The notes: generated from the letters alone by a model not told the origin. Positions 1 to 7,867 are shown, numbered from the stretch's first letter. The stretch is DNA of 29,696 bases from JANYCG01 sp031418395 (GCA_031418395.1 JANOXL010000244.1:1-29696), one strand, 5' to 3'. A program made the numbers and translations.

Positions 1-1
1 T

Positions 2-697
2 GCGCTGGCGGTGGCGGCGATCAAGCAATACGTGGCAAAGCACAAAACCAAAGGCGAGACCTATTGCGCGATTTTGTGCGGCGCCAATATGAATTTCGAC
101 CGCCTGCGCTTTGTCGCCGAACGTGCCGAAGTGGGTGAGGAGCGCGAGGCGCTGTTTGCTGTGACGATTCCGGAGGAGGGCGGCAGTTTCAAACGCCTGT
201 GCGCTTTGATCGGCGAGCTGCCGGGCGCGGCCAGGTCGGTCACCGAGTTCAACTACCGCATCAGCGACACGGCACGTGCACACGTATTTGTGGGGCTGAC
301 GACCCACGGCAAAGGCGAGTCGCAAAAGATCGCCGCCAACTTCAGCAAACACGGTTTTGACGCCATCGACTTGACGCACGACGAACTGGCCAAGGAGCAC
401 ATCCGCCATATGGTGGGCGGGCACTCCAAGCTCTCAAAAGATGAGCGCTTGATGCGTTTTGTGTTCCCCGAGCGGCCCGGGGCGTTGATGAAATTTTTGA
501 GCCTGATGCGACCGGGTTGGAACATCAGTCTGTTTCATTACCGCAACCAGGGCGCGGACTACGGGCGCATTCTAGTGGGCTTGCAAGTACCGCCTGAGGA
601 CAACCGCGCGTTTGAGCAGTTTTTGAAGACGCTGGGGTATCCGTATGTGGAGGAAACGCAGAACCCGGTGTATCGATTGTTTTTGCAACAGGCCTAA
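2..697 (+). CDS. ilvA: Threonine dehydratase, biosynthetic (C-terminal part, 5' end outside the window)
   Basis: IlvA deaminates L-threonine to 2-oxobutanoate, the first step of isoleucine synthesis in the cytoplasm. Only the last ~231 residues are in the window. The reading frame is open to the left edge, so the GTG at position 11 is not a true start. The visible part is the regulatory region: the end of the PLP-fold, then two ACT-like halves. The first contains RAEVGEEREALFAVTIPEE and a SVTEFNYRI stretch. The second contains RFVFPERPGALMKFL, GWNISLFHYRNQGADYGR and LGYPYVEETQNPVYRLFL. These are typical of the long, isoleucine-feedback-controlled form; the catabolic TdcB form lacks this region. 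The catalytic lysine lies upstream and cannot be checked. The gene ends in tandem stops (TAA TAA). Confidence 0.95.
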   Translation, partial: ALAVAAIKQYVAKHKTKGETYCAILCGANMNFDRLRFVAERAEVGEEREALFAVTIPEEGGSFKRLCALIGELPGAARSVTEFNYRISDTARAHVFVGLTTHGKGESQKIAANFSKHGFDAIDLTHDELAKEHIRHMVGGHSKLSKDERLMRFVFPERPGALMKFLSLMRPGWNISLFHYRNQGADYGRILVGLQVPPEDNRAFEQFLKTLGYPYVEETQNPVYRLFLQQA

Positions 698-999
698 TAA
701 ATATTCTTAATATTAACTGACAAAGAATTATTGTAGTTAAGTCTCGTATTTATTTAACTTGTTGCTATCTTAATTGGTAGTATAAATTAATATTTATTAG
801 TCAATTTACACTTCAATATGTCTAATAAACGGAATGTAATGGCTGCGATGAAGCCTGTATAGAGCCCTATCCTGCCGTTTCCTAAGCCGGGAGTTGTTTA
901 ATTTGAACTTGTACCCTGAGCTTGTCGAGGGGGCCATCTATGCGCCACTTGAACGGCGCTTCAGAAGTGACCGGGCCGACGCGATTTGACGCCGCCCGC
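698..999. other. AT-rich intergenic gap between ilvA and gspC, with repeat motifs
   Basis: No gene is seen in this 300-bp gap. The first ~200 bp are strongly AT-rich and contain a divergent copy of a recurrent intergenic motif: GTCTCGT at 741-747, 16 bases, then GCTAT at 764-768. The same arrangement occurs near 11800, 14685 and 29345. At 914-931 is CCCTGAGCTTGTCGAGGG, which matches a short palindromic repeat I recognise as scattered through many proteobacterial genomes. A 5-bp-arm hairpin (GCGCC 942-946 / GGCGC 955-959) lies just downstream of gspC on the minus strand. It has no T-tract, so I do not call it a terminator. Confidence 0.5.
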
Positions 1000-1494
1000 T
1001 TACTTTTTCAACGGCGGCAATTCAAGCGTCACCTTGTTGGCAGAACTGGATGCACCGATTGAACCCGTCGTACTTGGCCGGCTCGCCAGCACTGCTTGGC
1101 GCTGGGTCACCGATTGCAAAAGCCAGTCAGCATCAACCGCAGTGCCCACCCGAACGGGCCGCGCTGGTTTGCCGTCGATGGAGATGAGCGCCGAGCCACC
1201 ATTTTTGGCGTTGGCAACGACACCCACCAAGGCCATACGGCTGGTGGCGTTGATCACGGTAGGAGCAGCACTTGCCATGGGTTTGCCGGGCGCAGCCGCA
1301 TTGGCGCCCAGGGCGCGGGCGATCACGTCGCGGTCGACGCCCTGGCTGATCGCCTGTGTGGCGGCCTGCAGGTTGGTAGCAGGCAGGCTCGCTGGCCATT
1401 TCAGCACCCAAAAAACGACCGACCCCGCCGCCAGGGCAGACAGGCCCAACGCCGCCAGACGCGGCCACCAGAGACTTTGCGTGTCGTTTCGCAT
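1000..1494 (-). CDS. gspC: Type II secretion system protein C (short form)
   Basis: GspC is the inner-membrane/periplasmic connector that links the inner-membrane platform to the secretin GspD. The chosen ATG at 1494 gives 164 residues; an upstream in-frame ATG at 1584 would add an unlikely 30-residue tail. A short cytoplasmic N-terminus precedes one membrane helix (about residues 11-27). An Ala/Pro-rich linker follows, then a homology-region domain (about 87-140: MALVGVVANAKNGGSALISIDG, then PARPVRVG) that in the family contacts the N0 domain of GspD. No PDZ domain or coiled coil follows, so this is a short GspC. It reads divergently from gspG and the rest of the cluster, so it needs its own promoter in 1495-1692. 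Confidence 0.85.
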   Translation of the reverse strand: MRNDTQSLWWPRLAALGLSALAAGSVVFWVLKWPASLPATNLQAATQAISQGVDRDVIARALGANAAAPGKPMASAAPTVINATSRMALVGVVANAKNGGSALISIDGKPARPVRVGTAVDADWLLQSVTQRQAVLASRPSTTGSIGASSSANKVTLELPPLKK

Positions 1495-1692
1495 CAGGGG
1501 ATTATCATGGACAGATGGGCCTTGGGAATACCTTTCCGGGGCGAGCCGCCATTGCAAGGAATTTGCCCGGAAATTGCCAGGCAATTACCCGGCATTTTTC
1601 AACCAACCGATCGATTTCAGACCATGCAGCAGGGAAACCAGGTACGACGCCTTTCAACGCTTTTAAAGCACGCTACGCCCCATTTGGCCGGG

Positions 1693-2163
1693 ATGGTGGA
1701 GTCGAGTCGCGTACCTCGTGCCACCGGTGTGAGGTGGCCAGGCGCGGCGCGGCGCGCGCGCCAGCGGGCCTTCACACTGATCGAACTGATGGTCGTGCTG
1801 GTGATCAGCGGCGTCTTGGCCGCACTGATCGTGCCCAACGTGCTGGATCGTGCCGACGACGCCCGCGCCACGGCCGCGAAGACCGATGTCTCCAACCTGA
1901 TGCAGGCGTTGAAGCTCTATAAGCTCGACAACCAGCGCTTCCCCACCGCCGAGCAAGGCCTGCAGGCGTTGGTCACCAAGCCGACCAATGGACCAATTCC
2001 CGGCAACTGGAAGCCCTACCTCGAAAAACTGCCCAACGACCCCTGGGGCCGCGCGTACCAGTACCTGAACCCCGGCGTTAAGGGTGATATCGACGTGATG
2101 TCTTTTGGTGGTGATGGTCAGGCCGGGGGTGAGGGCAAAAATGCGGATGTGGGATCCTGGTGA
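1693..2163 (+). CDS. gspG: Type II secretion system major pseudopilin G
   Basis: GspG is the main subunit of the periplasmic pseudopilus that pushes substrates through the secretin. The sequence has the class III prepilin motif AFTLIELMVVLVISGVLAAL, with Glu at +5 of the mature chain and a hydrophobic helix after it. It then has the family blocks LMQALKLYKLDNQRFPTAEQGL and LPNDPWGRAYQYLNPG. The C-terminal loop FGGDGQAGGEGKNADVGSW is the calcium-binding end. The residue before the cleavage site is Ala instead of the usual Gly. The ATG at 1693 gives a 26-residue leader; an in-frame ATG at 1624 would give 49 residues and cannot be excluded. It is first of a tightly packed gsp run but is separated from gspH by a repeat block. 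Confidence 0.93.
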   Translation: MVESSRVPRATGVRWPGAARRARQRAFTLIELMVVLVISGVLAALIVPNVLDRADDARATAAKTDVSNLMQALKLYKLDNQRFPTAEQGLQALVTKPTNGPIPGNWKPYLEKLPNDPWGRAYQYLNPGVKGDIDVMSFGGDGQAGGEGKNADVGSW

Positions 2164-2167
2164 TGTG

Positions 2168-2325
2168 GCCCCCACGGTCGCCCACTGCGTGTGGCTTCCT
2201 GCCCCCCGAGGCGGCGAATTTCCCTTGGGGCGGCCCGGCGGGAAATTGTTGCCCCCAAGGTCGCCCACTGCGTGTGGCTTCCTGCCTCCCGAGAGGGCGC
2301 ATTTTTGCTTGGGGCGGCCCGGCGC
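2168..2325. repeat. Two tandem ~83-bp GC-rich intergenic repeat units
   Basis: Two copies begin at 2168 and 2251 (period 83 bp). Each reads GCCCCCA, then GGTCGCCCACTGCGTGTGGC, a C-rich/G-rich hairpin stretch (CCTGCC.CCCGAG), and ends in TTGGGGCGGCCCGGCG. The same family recurs as a pair at 18325-18507. The unit forms strong hairpins in RNA and carries no credible gene; the short ORFs across it follow from its composition. A small inverted repeat (AACAA cctag TTGTT, 2326-2340) follows. I recognise similar units as common intergenic repeats in Comamonadaceae. Confidence 0.8.
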
Positions 2326-2357
2326 AACAACCTAGTTGTTCTCAATTGACCTGAACT

Positions 2358-2843
2358 TTGGCTCTCCACTCCACTATTTCCGCATTCAGGTCACGCGGTT
2401 TCACTTTGTTGGAACTGTTGCTGGTGGTTGCCATCATGGCGGTGGCGACGGCGGGGGTGAGTTTTGCGATGCGGGACTCTTCCCAAACCCAGCTGGAACG
2501 TGAGGCGGTGCGACTGGCGGCGCTGCTGGAATCAGCACGGGCGCGCTCGCAGGCCAGTGGTGTGCCAGTCGTGTGGCGCAGCACTGCAAACGGATTCATA
2601 TTTGACGGCCTGCCTGCCGGTGCGCTGGCCGAAGGCTGGCTGGCCCAGGGTGTCGGGGCCGCCGTGCCGACGGCCTTGGTGTTGGGCCCAGAGCCGATCA
2701 CTTGGCCGCAGTCGGTGCGCCTGGTCAGTGTGGTCGATGGTGCGCGCGCGCTGGATGTCGCAACCGACGGCGTGCGGCCTTATGCGGTCCAGCCGGTTCA
2801 AGCGGCGGATGCCATCAGCGCCACCCGCTCCCGCGTGCCATGA
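2358..2843 (+). CDS. gspH: Type II secretion system minor pseudopilin H
   Basis: GspH is a minor pseudopilin thought to sit at the pseudopilus tip complex. It begins with the leader MALHSTISAFRSRG followed by the processed helix FTLLELLLVVAIMAVATAG, with Gly at -1 and Glu at +5. The remainder (about 161 residues in all) has the small beta-rich GspH body, with LAALLESARARSQASGVPV after the helix. The start is TTG at 2358. An in-frame stop lies two codons upstream (2352-2354), and no ATG or GTG exists between it and the prepilin motif, so TTG is effectively forced. No strong Shine-Dalgarno is visible, and the preceding repeat block separates it from gspG. Low translation is therefore plausible, fitting a minor subunit. 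Its stop overlaps the proposed gspI start (ATGA at 2840-2843). Confidence 0.88.
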   Translation: MALHSTISAFRSRGFTLLELLLVVAIMAVATAGVSFAMRDSSQTQLEREAVRLAALLESARARSQASGVPVVWRSTANGFIFDGLPAGALAEGWLAQGVGAAVPTALVLGPEPITWPQSVRLVSVVDGARALDVATDGVRPYAVQPVQAADAISATRSRVP

Positions 2844-3355
2844 GTGGGGGTTGCATGCCGCGCCAGATGCGCCGCGCACCCCAGTTGGGGCTTCGACTCA
2901 GTGAAGTCCCAAGCGCGGTACACCTTGGGCTTTTCGGGGGGGGTCAACGATCTCGGGGCCCAGGGTTCATATTTGACCGGAATGGATCAAGGGTCCCCCG
3001 CAGGGGTGTGCTGGGTTTCACCCTGGTCGAAGTGCTGGTCGCTTTGGCCATCGTGGCGATTGCCCTGACTGCGGGTGTCGAGGCAACTTTGGCATTGACG
3101 CGTAATGCGCAGCGCCAATCCGATGCTTTGCTGGCGCATCTCTGCGCTGAAAACGAGCTGGTCAAAGTGCGTCTGTTGCGCCAGATGCCGGGCATTGGCG
3201 ATACCAGAATCAGCTGCGAACAAGGCGGGCAAAACCTGGCGGTGGATCTGAAAGTGCGCCCCACGCCGAATCCAAATTTCCGCCGGGTTGATGCACAGGT
3301 ACTGCGGGATGAGTTGCCGATCCTCAAATTGTCGACCGTGGTGGGGCAATACTGA
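2840..3355 (+). CDS. gspI: Type II secretion system minor pseudopilin I (start or frame uncertain)
   Basis: GspI is a minor pseudopilin that nucleates the tip complex with GspJ and GspK. The core is clear: LG then FTLVEVLVALAIVAIALTAG, followed by a short ~110-residue body ending VVGQY. The only ATG/GTG starts in this frame upstream are at 2840 and 2855/2867, giving a leader of more than 50 residues. A GTG at 3008 leaves only two residues before the cleavage site. In another frame an ATG at 2982 would give an ideal short basic leader (MDQGSPRRGVLG) if one base were added in the C5 run at 2995-2999. So either the leader is unusually long or there is a one-base error or frameshift here. The stop overlaps the gspJ ATG (TGATG, 3353-3357), suggesting coupled translation. 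Confidence 0.85.
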   Translation: MSGGCMPRQMRRAPQLGLRLSEVPSAVHLGLFGGGQRSRGPGFIFDRNGSRVPRRGVLGFTLVEVLVALAIVAIALTAGVEATLALTRNAQRQSDALLAHLCAENELVKVRLLRQMPGIGDTRISCEQGGQNLAVDLKVRPTPNPNFRRVDAQVLRDELPILKLSTVVGQY

Positions 3356-4173
3356 TGCGGTCGTTGCCATCGGTGCGCAAGGCGGCACGCCGGTCTGCCA
3401 AGCGCAGTCGTGGCTTCACCCTGATCGAACTTCTCGTGGCGATCAGCATCATGGCGTTGATGGCTGTGCTGAGCTGGCGCGGGCTTGACGCCATGTCGCA
3501 AACCCAGACGCGTTTGCAGCAGCGTGCAGACGAAGTACTTGCACTACAGGCGGGCCTGGCGCAGTGGGGCGCTGATCTGGACGCGCTGCAAGTGTTGCCA
3601 ACGCTGCAAGCGCTGGACTGGGACGGGCGGGCGCTGCGCCTGACGCGACGGGCGAGTGCTTCTGCCCGCACGACAGCGGGGCCCGCCACTGCTAGTCGCG
3701 CAGCGGGTGAAGCCGTGATGGTGGTGGCCTGGTCGCGCCGCGATGTCAACGGCACGTCGCAATGGCTGCGCTGGCAATCACCGCCCCTGCAAACCCGGGG
3801 TGATGTGCAGACCGCCTGGGCGCAAGCGGCGCAGTGGGCGCAAAACCCCGGAGACGACCTCAAAGCGCGCGAAGTGCAGGTGGTGCCGCTGGCGCAGTGG
3901 CAGATTTTCTTTTTTCGCAACGATGCCTGGACCAACCCTTTGTCAGCCACTGGCAACGCGGCTGCGGGGGCAGGTGGCAATCCGTCTGCCGGCGCAGGCA
4001 GCATTGCTGCCAATGTGGCCGCAGCCGTGGCCGCGCTGCCCGCACCAGCCGGCGGGGAGACTTCCGTCCCGCAGGGCGTGCGCCTGGTGTTGACGCTGCC
4101 GGAGGGCCAGGCAATCAGCGGCAACCTGACGCGCGACTGGATACAACCCACGTTGGGGGGGGGCAAATCGTGA
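3355..4173 (+). CDS. gspJ: Type II secretion system minor pseudopilin J
   Basis: GspJ is the largest-bodied of the I-J-K minor pseudopilin complex at the pseudopilus tip. A very basic leader (KAARRSAKRSRG) precedes the processed helix FTLIELLVAISIMALMAVLSW with Glu at +5. The body has the family pattern LQQRADEVLALQAGLAQWGADLDAL followed by a beta domain. At about residues 199-240 there is a low-complexity Ala/Gly/Pro insertion (ATGNAAAGAGGNPSAGAG and following), which explains the somewhat large size (272 residues). It is tightly coupled with both neighbours: the start overlaps the gspI stop, and the stop overlaps the gspK GTG. Confidence 0.9.
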   Translation: MRSLPSVRKAARRSAKRSRGFTLIELLVAISIMALMAVLSWRGLDAMSQTQTRLQQRADEVLALQAGLAQWGADLDALQVLPTLQALDWDGRALRLTRRASASARTTAGPATASRAAGEAVMVVAWSRRDVNGTSQWLRWQSPPLQTRGDVQTAWAQAAQWAQNPGDDLKAREVQVVPLAQWQIFFFRNDAWTNPLSATGNAAAGAGGNPSAGAGSIAANVAAAVAALPAPAGGETSVPQGVRLVLTLPEGQAISGNLTRDWIQPTLGGGKS

Positions 4174-5234
4174 GTCACCCTTCCCATCCGACGGCGATCT
4201 ACCCACAAGCCCGAGATTCAAAACCTGCGGCCCCGCAATTCACGTACCCGCAGGCCAGTCGCGCGCCCGTCCGACGCACCTCGCAGGCGGGTGCGGCGAT
4301 TTTGACGGCCATGCTCACTGTGACGCTGGTCGCCACGCTGGCTGCAGCAGCTTTATGGCAACAATGGCGCAGCACGGAGGTGGAAGTGGCGCAACGCGCC
4401 CGGGTGCAGTCGGGCTGGATATTGGTGGGCGCGCTGGATTGGGCGCGGCTCATTTTGCAGGAAGACGCGCGTTCGAGTGGCGTCGACCATTTGGCAGAGC
4501 CCTGGGCCGTGCCGCTTGAAGAAGCCCGGATGGCGACCTTTTTTGCGGCGGACAGCAACGTCACCGACCGCCCCGATGATGTGCAGCAGGCGTTTATTTC
4601 CGGCCAGATCGTGGACATGCAGTCGCGGCTGAATGTGCGCAATCTGGTCGACAACGGCATCGTCTCGCCGGTGGCGTTGCGCCAATTTGGGCGTTTATTT
4701 GATTTACTTGGTTTGCCTGAAGCCGAACTGGCCCGCCTGGCAGAAAACCTGCGGTTTGCACTGGATACCAGCGCTGACAACCGCTCAGCCGCGCAAGCGC
4801 CACTGATGCCACAGCGTGTCAATCAACTGGTTTGGTTGGGCCTGTCAGAACGCTCTATCGCGCAGTTGACGCCCTTCATCACCCTCTTGCCGCAGTCCAC
4901 ATCGGTGAATCTGAACACCGCCCCGGCCGAGGTGATATTTGCAAGTATTGACGAGCCCGACATGGCGCTGGCGCGCCGCCTGGTGACGGCACGTGCCTCG
5001 GCGCATTTCAAGACACTGGGGGAGGCTGCACGGCTCCTGGGCGATGTACCGGGCCAGATCGCTCAGGAGCGGCACGGCGTGTCCAGCCGGTACTTCGAGG
5101 TGCGCGGCAAGCTCAGGCTGGACGACGTGAGTGTGAATGAGCGCTCGCTGGTGGTGCGTGAGGGGCTGGATGTGAAAGTGTTGTGGCGCGAACGCACCGC
5201 AGGTGTGCCAAGCCCCCGTGGCTCTCTACAATGA
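4170..5234 (+). CDS. gspK: Type II secretion system minor pseudopilin K
   Basis: GspK caps the pseudopilus tip. The start is GTG at 4170, overlapping the gspJ stop (GTGA). That gives 354 residues, with a long Pro-rich leader (~41 residues) before the cleavage motif QAG/AAILTAMLTVTLVATLAAAA. The mature helix lacks Glu at +5, as is normal for GspK. After it come AQRARVQSGWILVGALDWARLIL, the region GQIVDMQSRLNVRNLVDN, and the helix-hairpin-helix-like segment TSVNLNTAPAEVIFASI typical of the family's alpha domain. The C-terminus, with LSSRYFEVRG-like residues, matches GspK. gspL starts 7 bp downstream. Confidence 0.92.
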   Translation: MSHPSHPTAIYPQARDSKPAAPQFTYPQASRAPVRRTSQAGAAILTAMLTVTLVATLAAAALWQQWRSTEVEVAQRARVQSGWILVGALDWARLILQEDARSSGVDHLAEPWAVPLEEARMATFFAADSNVTDRPDDVQQAFISGQIVDMQSRLNVRNLVDNGIVSPVALRQFGRLFDLLGLPEAELARLAENLRFALDTSADNRSAAQAPLMPQRVNQLVWLGLSERSIAQLTPFITLLPQSTSVNLNTAPAEVIFASIDEPDMALARRLVTARASAHFKTLGEAARLLGDVPGQIAQERHGVSSRYFEVRGKLRLDDVSVNERSLVVREGLDVKVLWRERTAGVPSPRGSLQ

Positions 5235-5241
5235 CCGCGCC

Positions 5242-6528
5242 ATGCCGACCTTGATCATTTATCTGCCCACGGAGTTGCCCCAAGCGAGCAGCCAGGTCGA
5301 TTACGTGCTGTCGCCCGATGGCCGCAGCGAGGGTGCGCATTCAAGTGCCGCGCTGGCTCTGCTGCCCGGCGGCAGCGGTTTTGAGGTGGTCGCCGTGGTG
5401 CCGGTGCAGGCGCTTTCCTGGCATCAGGTGCAGTTGCCACGTGGCCTGGTGGGGCGCAATACTGGGGCGGATCGTTCGACGCCACGGCTACGGGCTGCGC
5501 TGGAAGGTCTGCTGGAAGAACATTTGCTGGACGAAGCGGCCGATGTGCATTTCGCCCTGGATCCGGATGCCCGCGATGGTGCGCCGACCTGGGTGGCCGC
5601 CTGCAACCGTGCCTGGCTGCGGGCCTGGACGCAGGCGTTGGAGCAACAACACCGGCCCGCGTCACGCATCGTGCCGGAATTTGCGCCCACGGCAAACGCC
5701 CTTTCAAGTGCCCAGCGCGGTCAAACCGCACTTCATATGATTGGGACGGAAGCCGCGCCGCTGTTGGTGTTTGCCAAATCCTCCGACACGCCCGTTTTGC
5801 CGGGAGCCGCGATGGGTGGCGCTGGGTTGGTGGTTTTGCCAATGACAGTCGCTGCTTTGACGATGGCGCATTGGCCCGCAGACGCGCCGGTAGTGGCCGA
5901 GCCTGCCGTGGCTGCCCTGGCAGAGCGGCACTTTGCGCGCGTTGTTACTTTACAAAGCCGCTCTGCGCGCTGGCTGGCAGCGGCGGCATCGGGCTGGGAT
6001 TTGGCGCAGTTTGATCTGGTCAGCTCCGGCGGGCGACGGCGCTGGCGGCGTTTGTCAGCTATTGTTGAAAACTTTCTGCGTGCCCCTGCCTGGCGCGCGT
6101 CGCGTTGGGCTTGTGTGGCGCTGGTCGCAACGCATCTGGCGGGTCTGAACGCCTGGGCCTGGGCGCAGCGCAATAGCCTGGAGGCCAAGCGCCAGGCAGT
6201 GCAGCAAGTGCTCACCAGCACTTTTCCGGGCGTCAAAGTCGTGGTCGATGCGCCAGTGCAAATGAGCCGCGAGGTGCAGCGTTTGCGCGTCGCGACCGGG
6301 GCGGCTTCGAGCGGCGATTTTGAGCTGTTGCTGGAGGCCTTGGCGCAATCGGTGCCGGTCGGCATGGCGCCCTCGACGATTGACTATTCAGCCAATGAAT
6401 TGCGCCTCAAAGGTCTGAGTCTGCTTCCTAATGAACTGGCAGCAGCCAGCGAGCGCGCGCGCGCTCGCCAGGTCAACTTGCGAATGGAAGGGGGCAGCCT
6501 TGTGTTGTCGCCGCTGACTGCGCCATGA
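5242..6528 (+). CDS. gspL: Type II secretion system inner-membrane platform protein L
   Basis: GspL anchors the ATPase GspE to the inner membrane and partners GspM. From the ATG at 5242 (MPTLIIYLP) the protein has 428 residues. An actin-like cytoplasmic domain spans about 1-290, one membrane helix lies near 295-310 (WACVALVATHLAGLNAWAWA), and a periplasmic ferredoxin-like domain contains FELLLEALAQSVP and IDYSANELRLKG. An in-frame ATG at 5203 lies inside gspK and is less likely. The stop lies inside a 17-bp tandem duplication that also creates the gspM start region. Confidence 0.9.
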   Translation: MPTLIIYLPTELPQASSQVDYVLSPDGRSEGAHSSAALALLPGGSGFEVVAVVPVQALSWHQVQLPRGLVGRNTGADRSTPRLRAALEGLLEEHLLDEAADVHFALDPDARDGAPTWVAACNRAWLRAWTQALEQQHRPASRIVPEFAPTANALSSAQRGQTALHMIGTEAAPLLVFAKSSDTPVLPGAAMGGAGLVVLPMTVAALTMAHWPADAPVVAEPAVAALAERHFARVVTLQSRSARWLAAAASGWDLAQFDLVSSGGRRRWRRLSAIVENFLRAPAWRASRWACVALVATHLAGLNAWAWAQRNSLEAKRQAVQQVLTSTFPGVKVVVDAPVQMSREVQRLRVATGAASSGDFELLLEALAQSVPVGMAPSTIDYSANELRLKGLSLLPNELAAASERARARQVNLRMEGGSLVLSPLTAP

Positions 6529-6547
6529 AGCTGACCGCACCATGAAA
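6514..6547 (+). repeat. 17-bp tandem duplication at the gspL/gspM junction with a 6-codon minicistron
   Basis: Two near-identical 17-bp units (6514-6530 and 6531-6547), differing at three positions, each contain CTGAC.GC.CCATGAA. The first ATG (6525) overlaps the gspL stop as ATGA and opens a six-codon ORF, MKLTAP. Its TGA (6543-6545) overlaps the gspM ATG (6542), again as ATGA. This gives a stop/start relay between gspL and gspM. Confidence 0.8.
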
Positions 6548-7033
6548 CTGATGCAACCCGTCAACACCTGGTGGCTAAATCTGGCGCAGCGTGAGCGTCG
6601 CTGGGTGGCGGCGGCGGCTTGGGTCGTGGGGGCGGCGCTGGTGTGGTGGCTGACCCTCGCCCCGGCCTTGGCCACTTTAGGCCGGGCGGATGCCCAACAC
6701 CAGGCGCTGGATGCGCAATTGCAGCGCATGCTCGCCCTGAAGGCGCAAGCGGTGTCGCTACAAGCGCAGGTGCGCGCAGGCCAGGACGATGCGCAGCGCT
6801 TGCTGGAGGCCTCCCTCAAACCTTCATTTGGCGCAGCTGCCACGGTGCAGTTTGCTGGCGAGCGCGCCACCGTGACCCTGCGGGGCGTGCCGTCGGCGGC
6901 GCTGGCGGGCTGGCTGGTGGATTTACGGGCCAATGCGCGCGTGTTGCCCGCGGAAGTGCGGCTGGCCAAGTCTGCCGGTGTAGACGCCGACCGGTGGGAC
7001 GGCAGCGTGGTGCTCAACCTGCCGCAGCGTTGA
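6542..7033 (+). CDS. gspM: Type II secretion system inner-membrane platform protein M
   Basis: GspM is a small bitopic membrane protein that stabilises GspL in the inner-membrane platform. It has 163 residues. A short cytoplasmic stretch (WLNLAQRERRW) leads to one membrane helix (about 20-44: WVAAAAWVVGAALVWWLTLAPAL), then a predicted periplasmic coiled coil (about 46-92) and a small ferredoxin-like domain (about 95-160) ending VVLNLPQR. Size, topology and position after gspL all fit. Translation probably follows from gspL through the ATGA overlaps. Confidence 0.88.
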   Translation: MKLMQPVNTWWLNLAQRERRWVAAAAWVVGAALVWWLTLAPALATLGRADAQHQALDAQLQRMLALKAQAVSLQAQVRAGQDDAQRLLEASLKPSFGAAATVQFAGERATVTLRGVPSAALAGWLVDLRANARVLPAEVRLAKSAGVDADRWDGSVVLNLPQR

Positions 7034-7067
7034 GCGGCACTGCCCAGCATCTCAAAACCAAAACGCC

Positions 7068-7862
7068 ATGGCAACCTTTTCACCCCGCAAATCCGCTCCT
7101 TCTGCGAAGGCGTGGGCGATTTGGGGCGCGCTGATCGGCTGCGCAATGGCCTTGGTGATGTTTGCGCCCGCGCGATGGTTGGCGGGTTGGATCGAACAAC
7201 TCAGCGCGGGCCACGTCAGCCTGCCGGATACGCGCGGCACGATTTGGAGTGGCTCTAGTCTGTTGGTATTGACAGGGGGCGCGGGCAGTCAGGGCAGCGT
7301 GGCCTTGCCGGGGCGATTGAACTGGACGCTGCGACCCGCGTGGGGCGGTTTGTCGATTCAGGCTGTAGCACCCTGTTGCATGACACAGGCGCTGAACCTC
7401 GACGCCCGGTTCACAATGGGCGGGGCGCAAGTGAAGGTGCAAGATCATTTATCCAACTGGCCCGCCGTGCTGCTTGCGGGTCTGGGCACACCCTGGAACA
7501 CGATCGCGGCCGAGGGCAATCTCTCGCTGAGCAGTAAGGGGCTATCAGTAGAATGGGCCGAAGGCCGCGCGACCCTGACAGGCGCGCTGCAGGTGGACGC
7601 ACAGTCGATGGCTTCACGGTTGACCACGCTCAACCCCATGGGCAGTTACCGCCTGACGCTCGACGGCGGCGCACTGGTATCGCTGAAATTGCAAACCTTG
7701 CAAGGCAGCCTGCAACTCAGTGGCGCGGGGCAGTGGGTGGGGGGGCGATTGCGTTTCGAAGGCGTGGCCAGTGCAGCACCCGACCGGCTGGATGCTTTGT
7801 CGAATTTATTGAATATTATTGGACGGCGCGACGGCGCGCGTTCCATCATCAAGGTGGGTTGA
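7068..7862 (+). CDS. gspN: Type II secretion system protein N
   Basis: GspN is an accessory component of type II secretion clusters, found in a subset of proteobacteria. It is membrane anchored, and its exact role is poorly defined. The 264-residue protein has an N-terminal membrane helix (about 16-34: AIWGALIGCAMALVMFAPA). The recognisable family region follows: LPDTRGTIWSGSSLLVL, LPGRLNWTLRP, and a beta-rich body ending RFEGVASAAPDRLDALSNLLNIIGRRDG. It lies between gspM (34 bp upstream) and gspD (5 bp downstream). Confidence 0.88.
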   Translation: MATFSPRKSAPSAKAWAIWGALIGCAMALVMFAPARWLAGWIEQLSAGHVSLPDTRGTIWSGSSLLVLTGGAGSQGSVALPGRLNWTLRPAWGGLSIQAVAPCCMTQALNLDARFTMGGAQVKVQDHLSNWPAVLLAGLGTPWNTIAAEGNLSLSSKGLSVEWAEGRATLTGALQVDAQSMASRLTTLNPMGSYRLTLDGGALVSLKLQTLQGSLQLSGAGQWVGGRLRFEGVASAAPDRLDALSNLLNIIGRRDGARSIIKVG

Positions 7863-7867
7863 ACCGC

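Noticed and set aside
942..959. Hairpin downstream of gspC as a terminator
   Set aside because: The stem is only five base pairs with an eight-base loop and has no following T-tract on the relevant strand.
986..1666. Plus-strand open frame opposite gspC
   Set aside because: gspC on the minus strand has a membrane helix and a GspC homology region; the plus-strand product shows neither domains nor a credible start context.
2078..2369. Several short open frames across the repeat after gspG (and similar ones at 18278-18532)
   Set aside because: They repeat the same low-complexity Pro/Gly/Arg-rich peptides in both repeat blocks and arise from the repeat's composition.
2595..2977. Exact 12-base repeat TTCATATTTGAC in gspH (2595) and before the gspI helix (2966)
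   Set aside because: It is too short to argue duplication, and the flanking sequence does not align.
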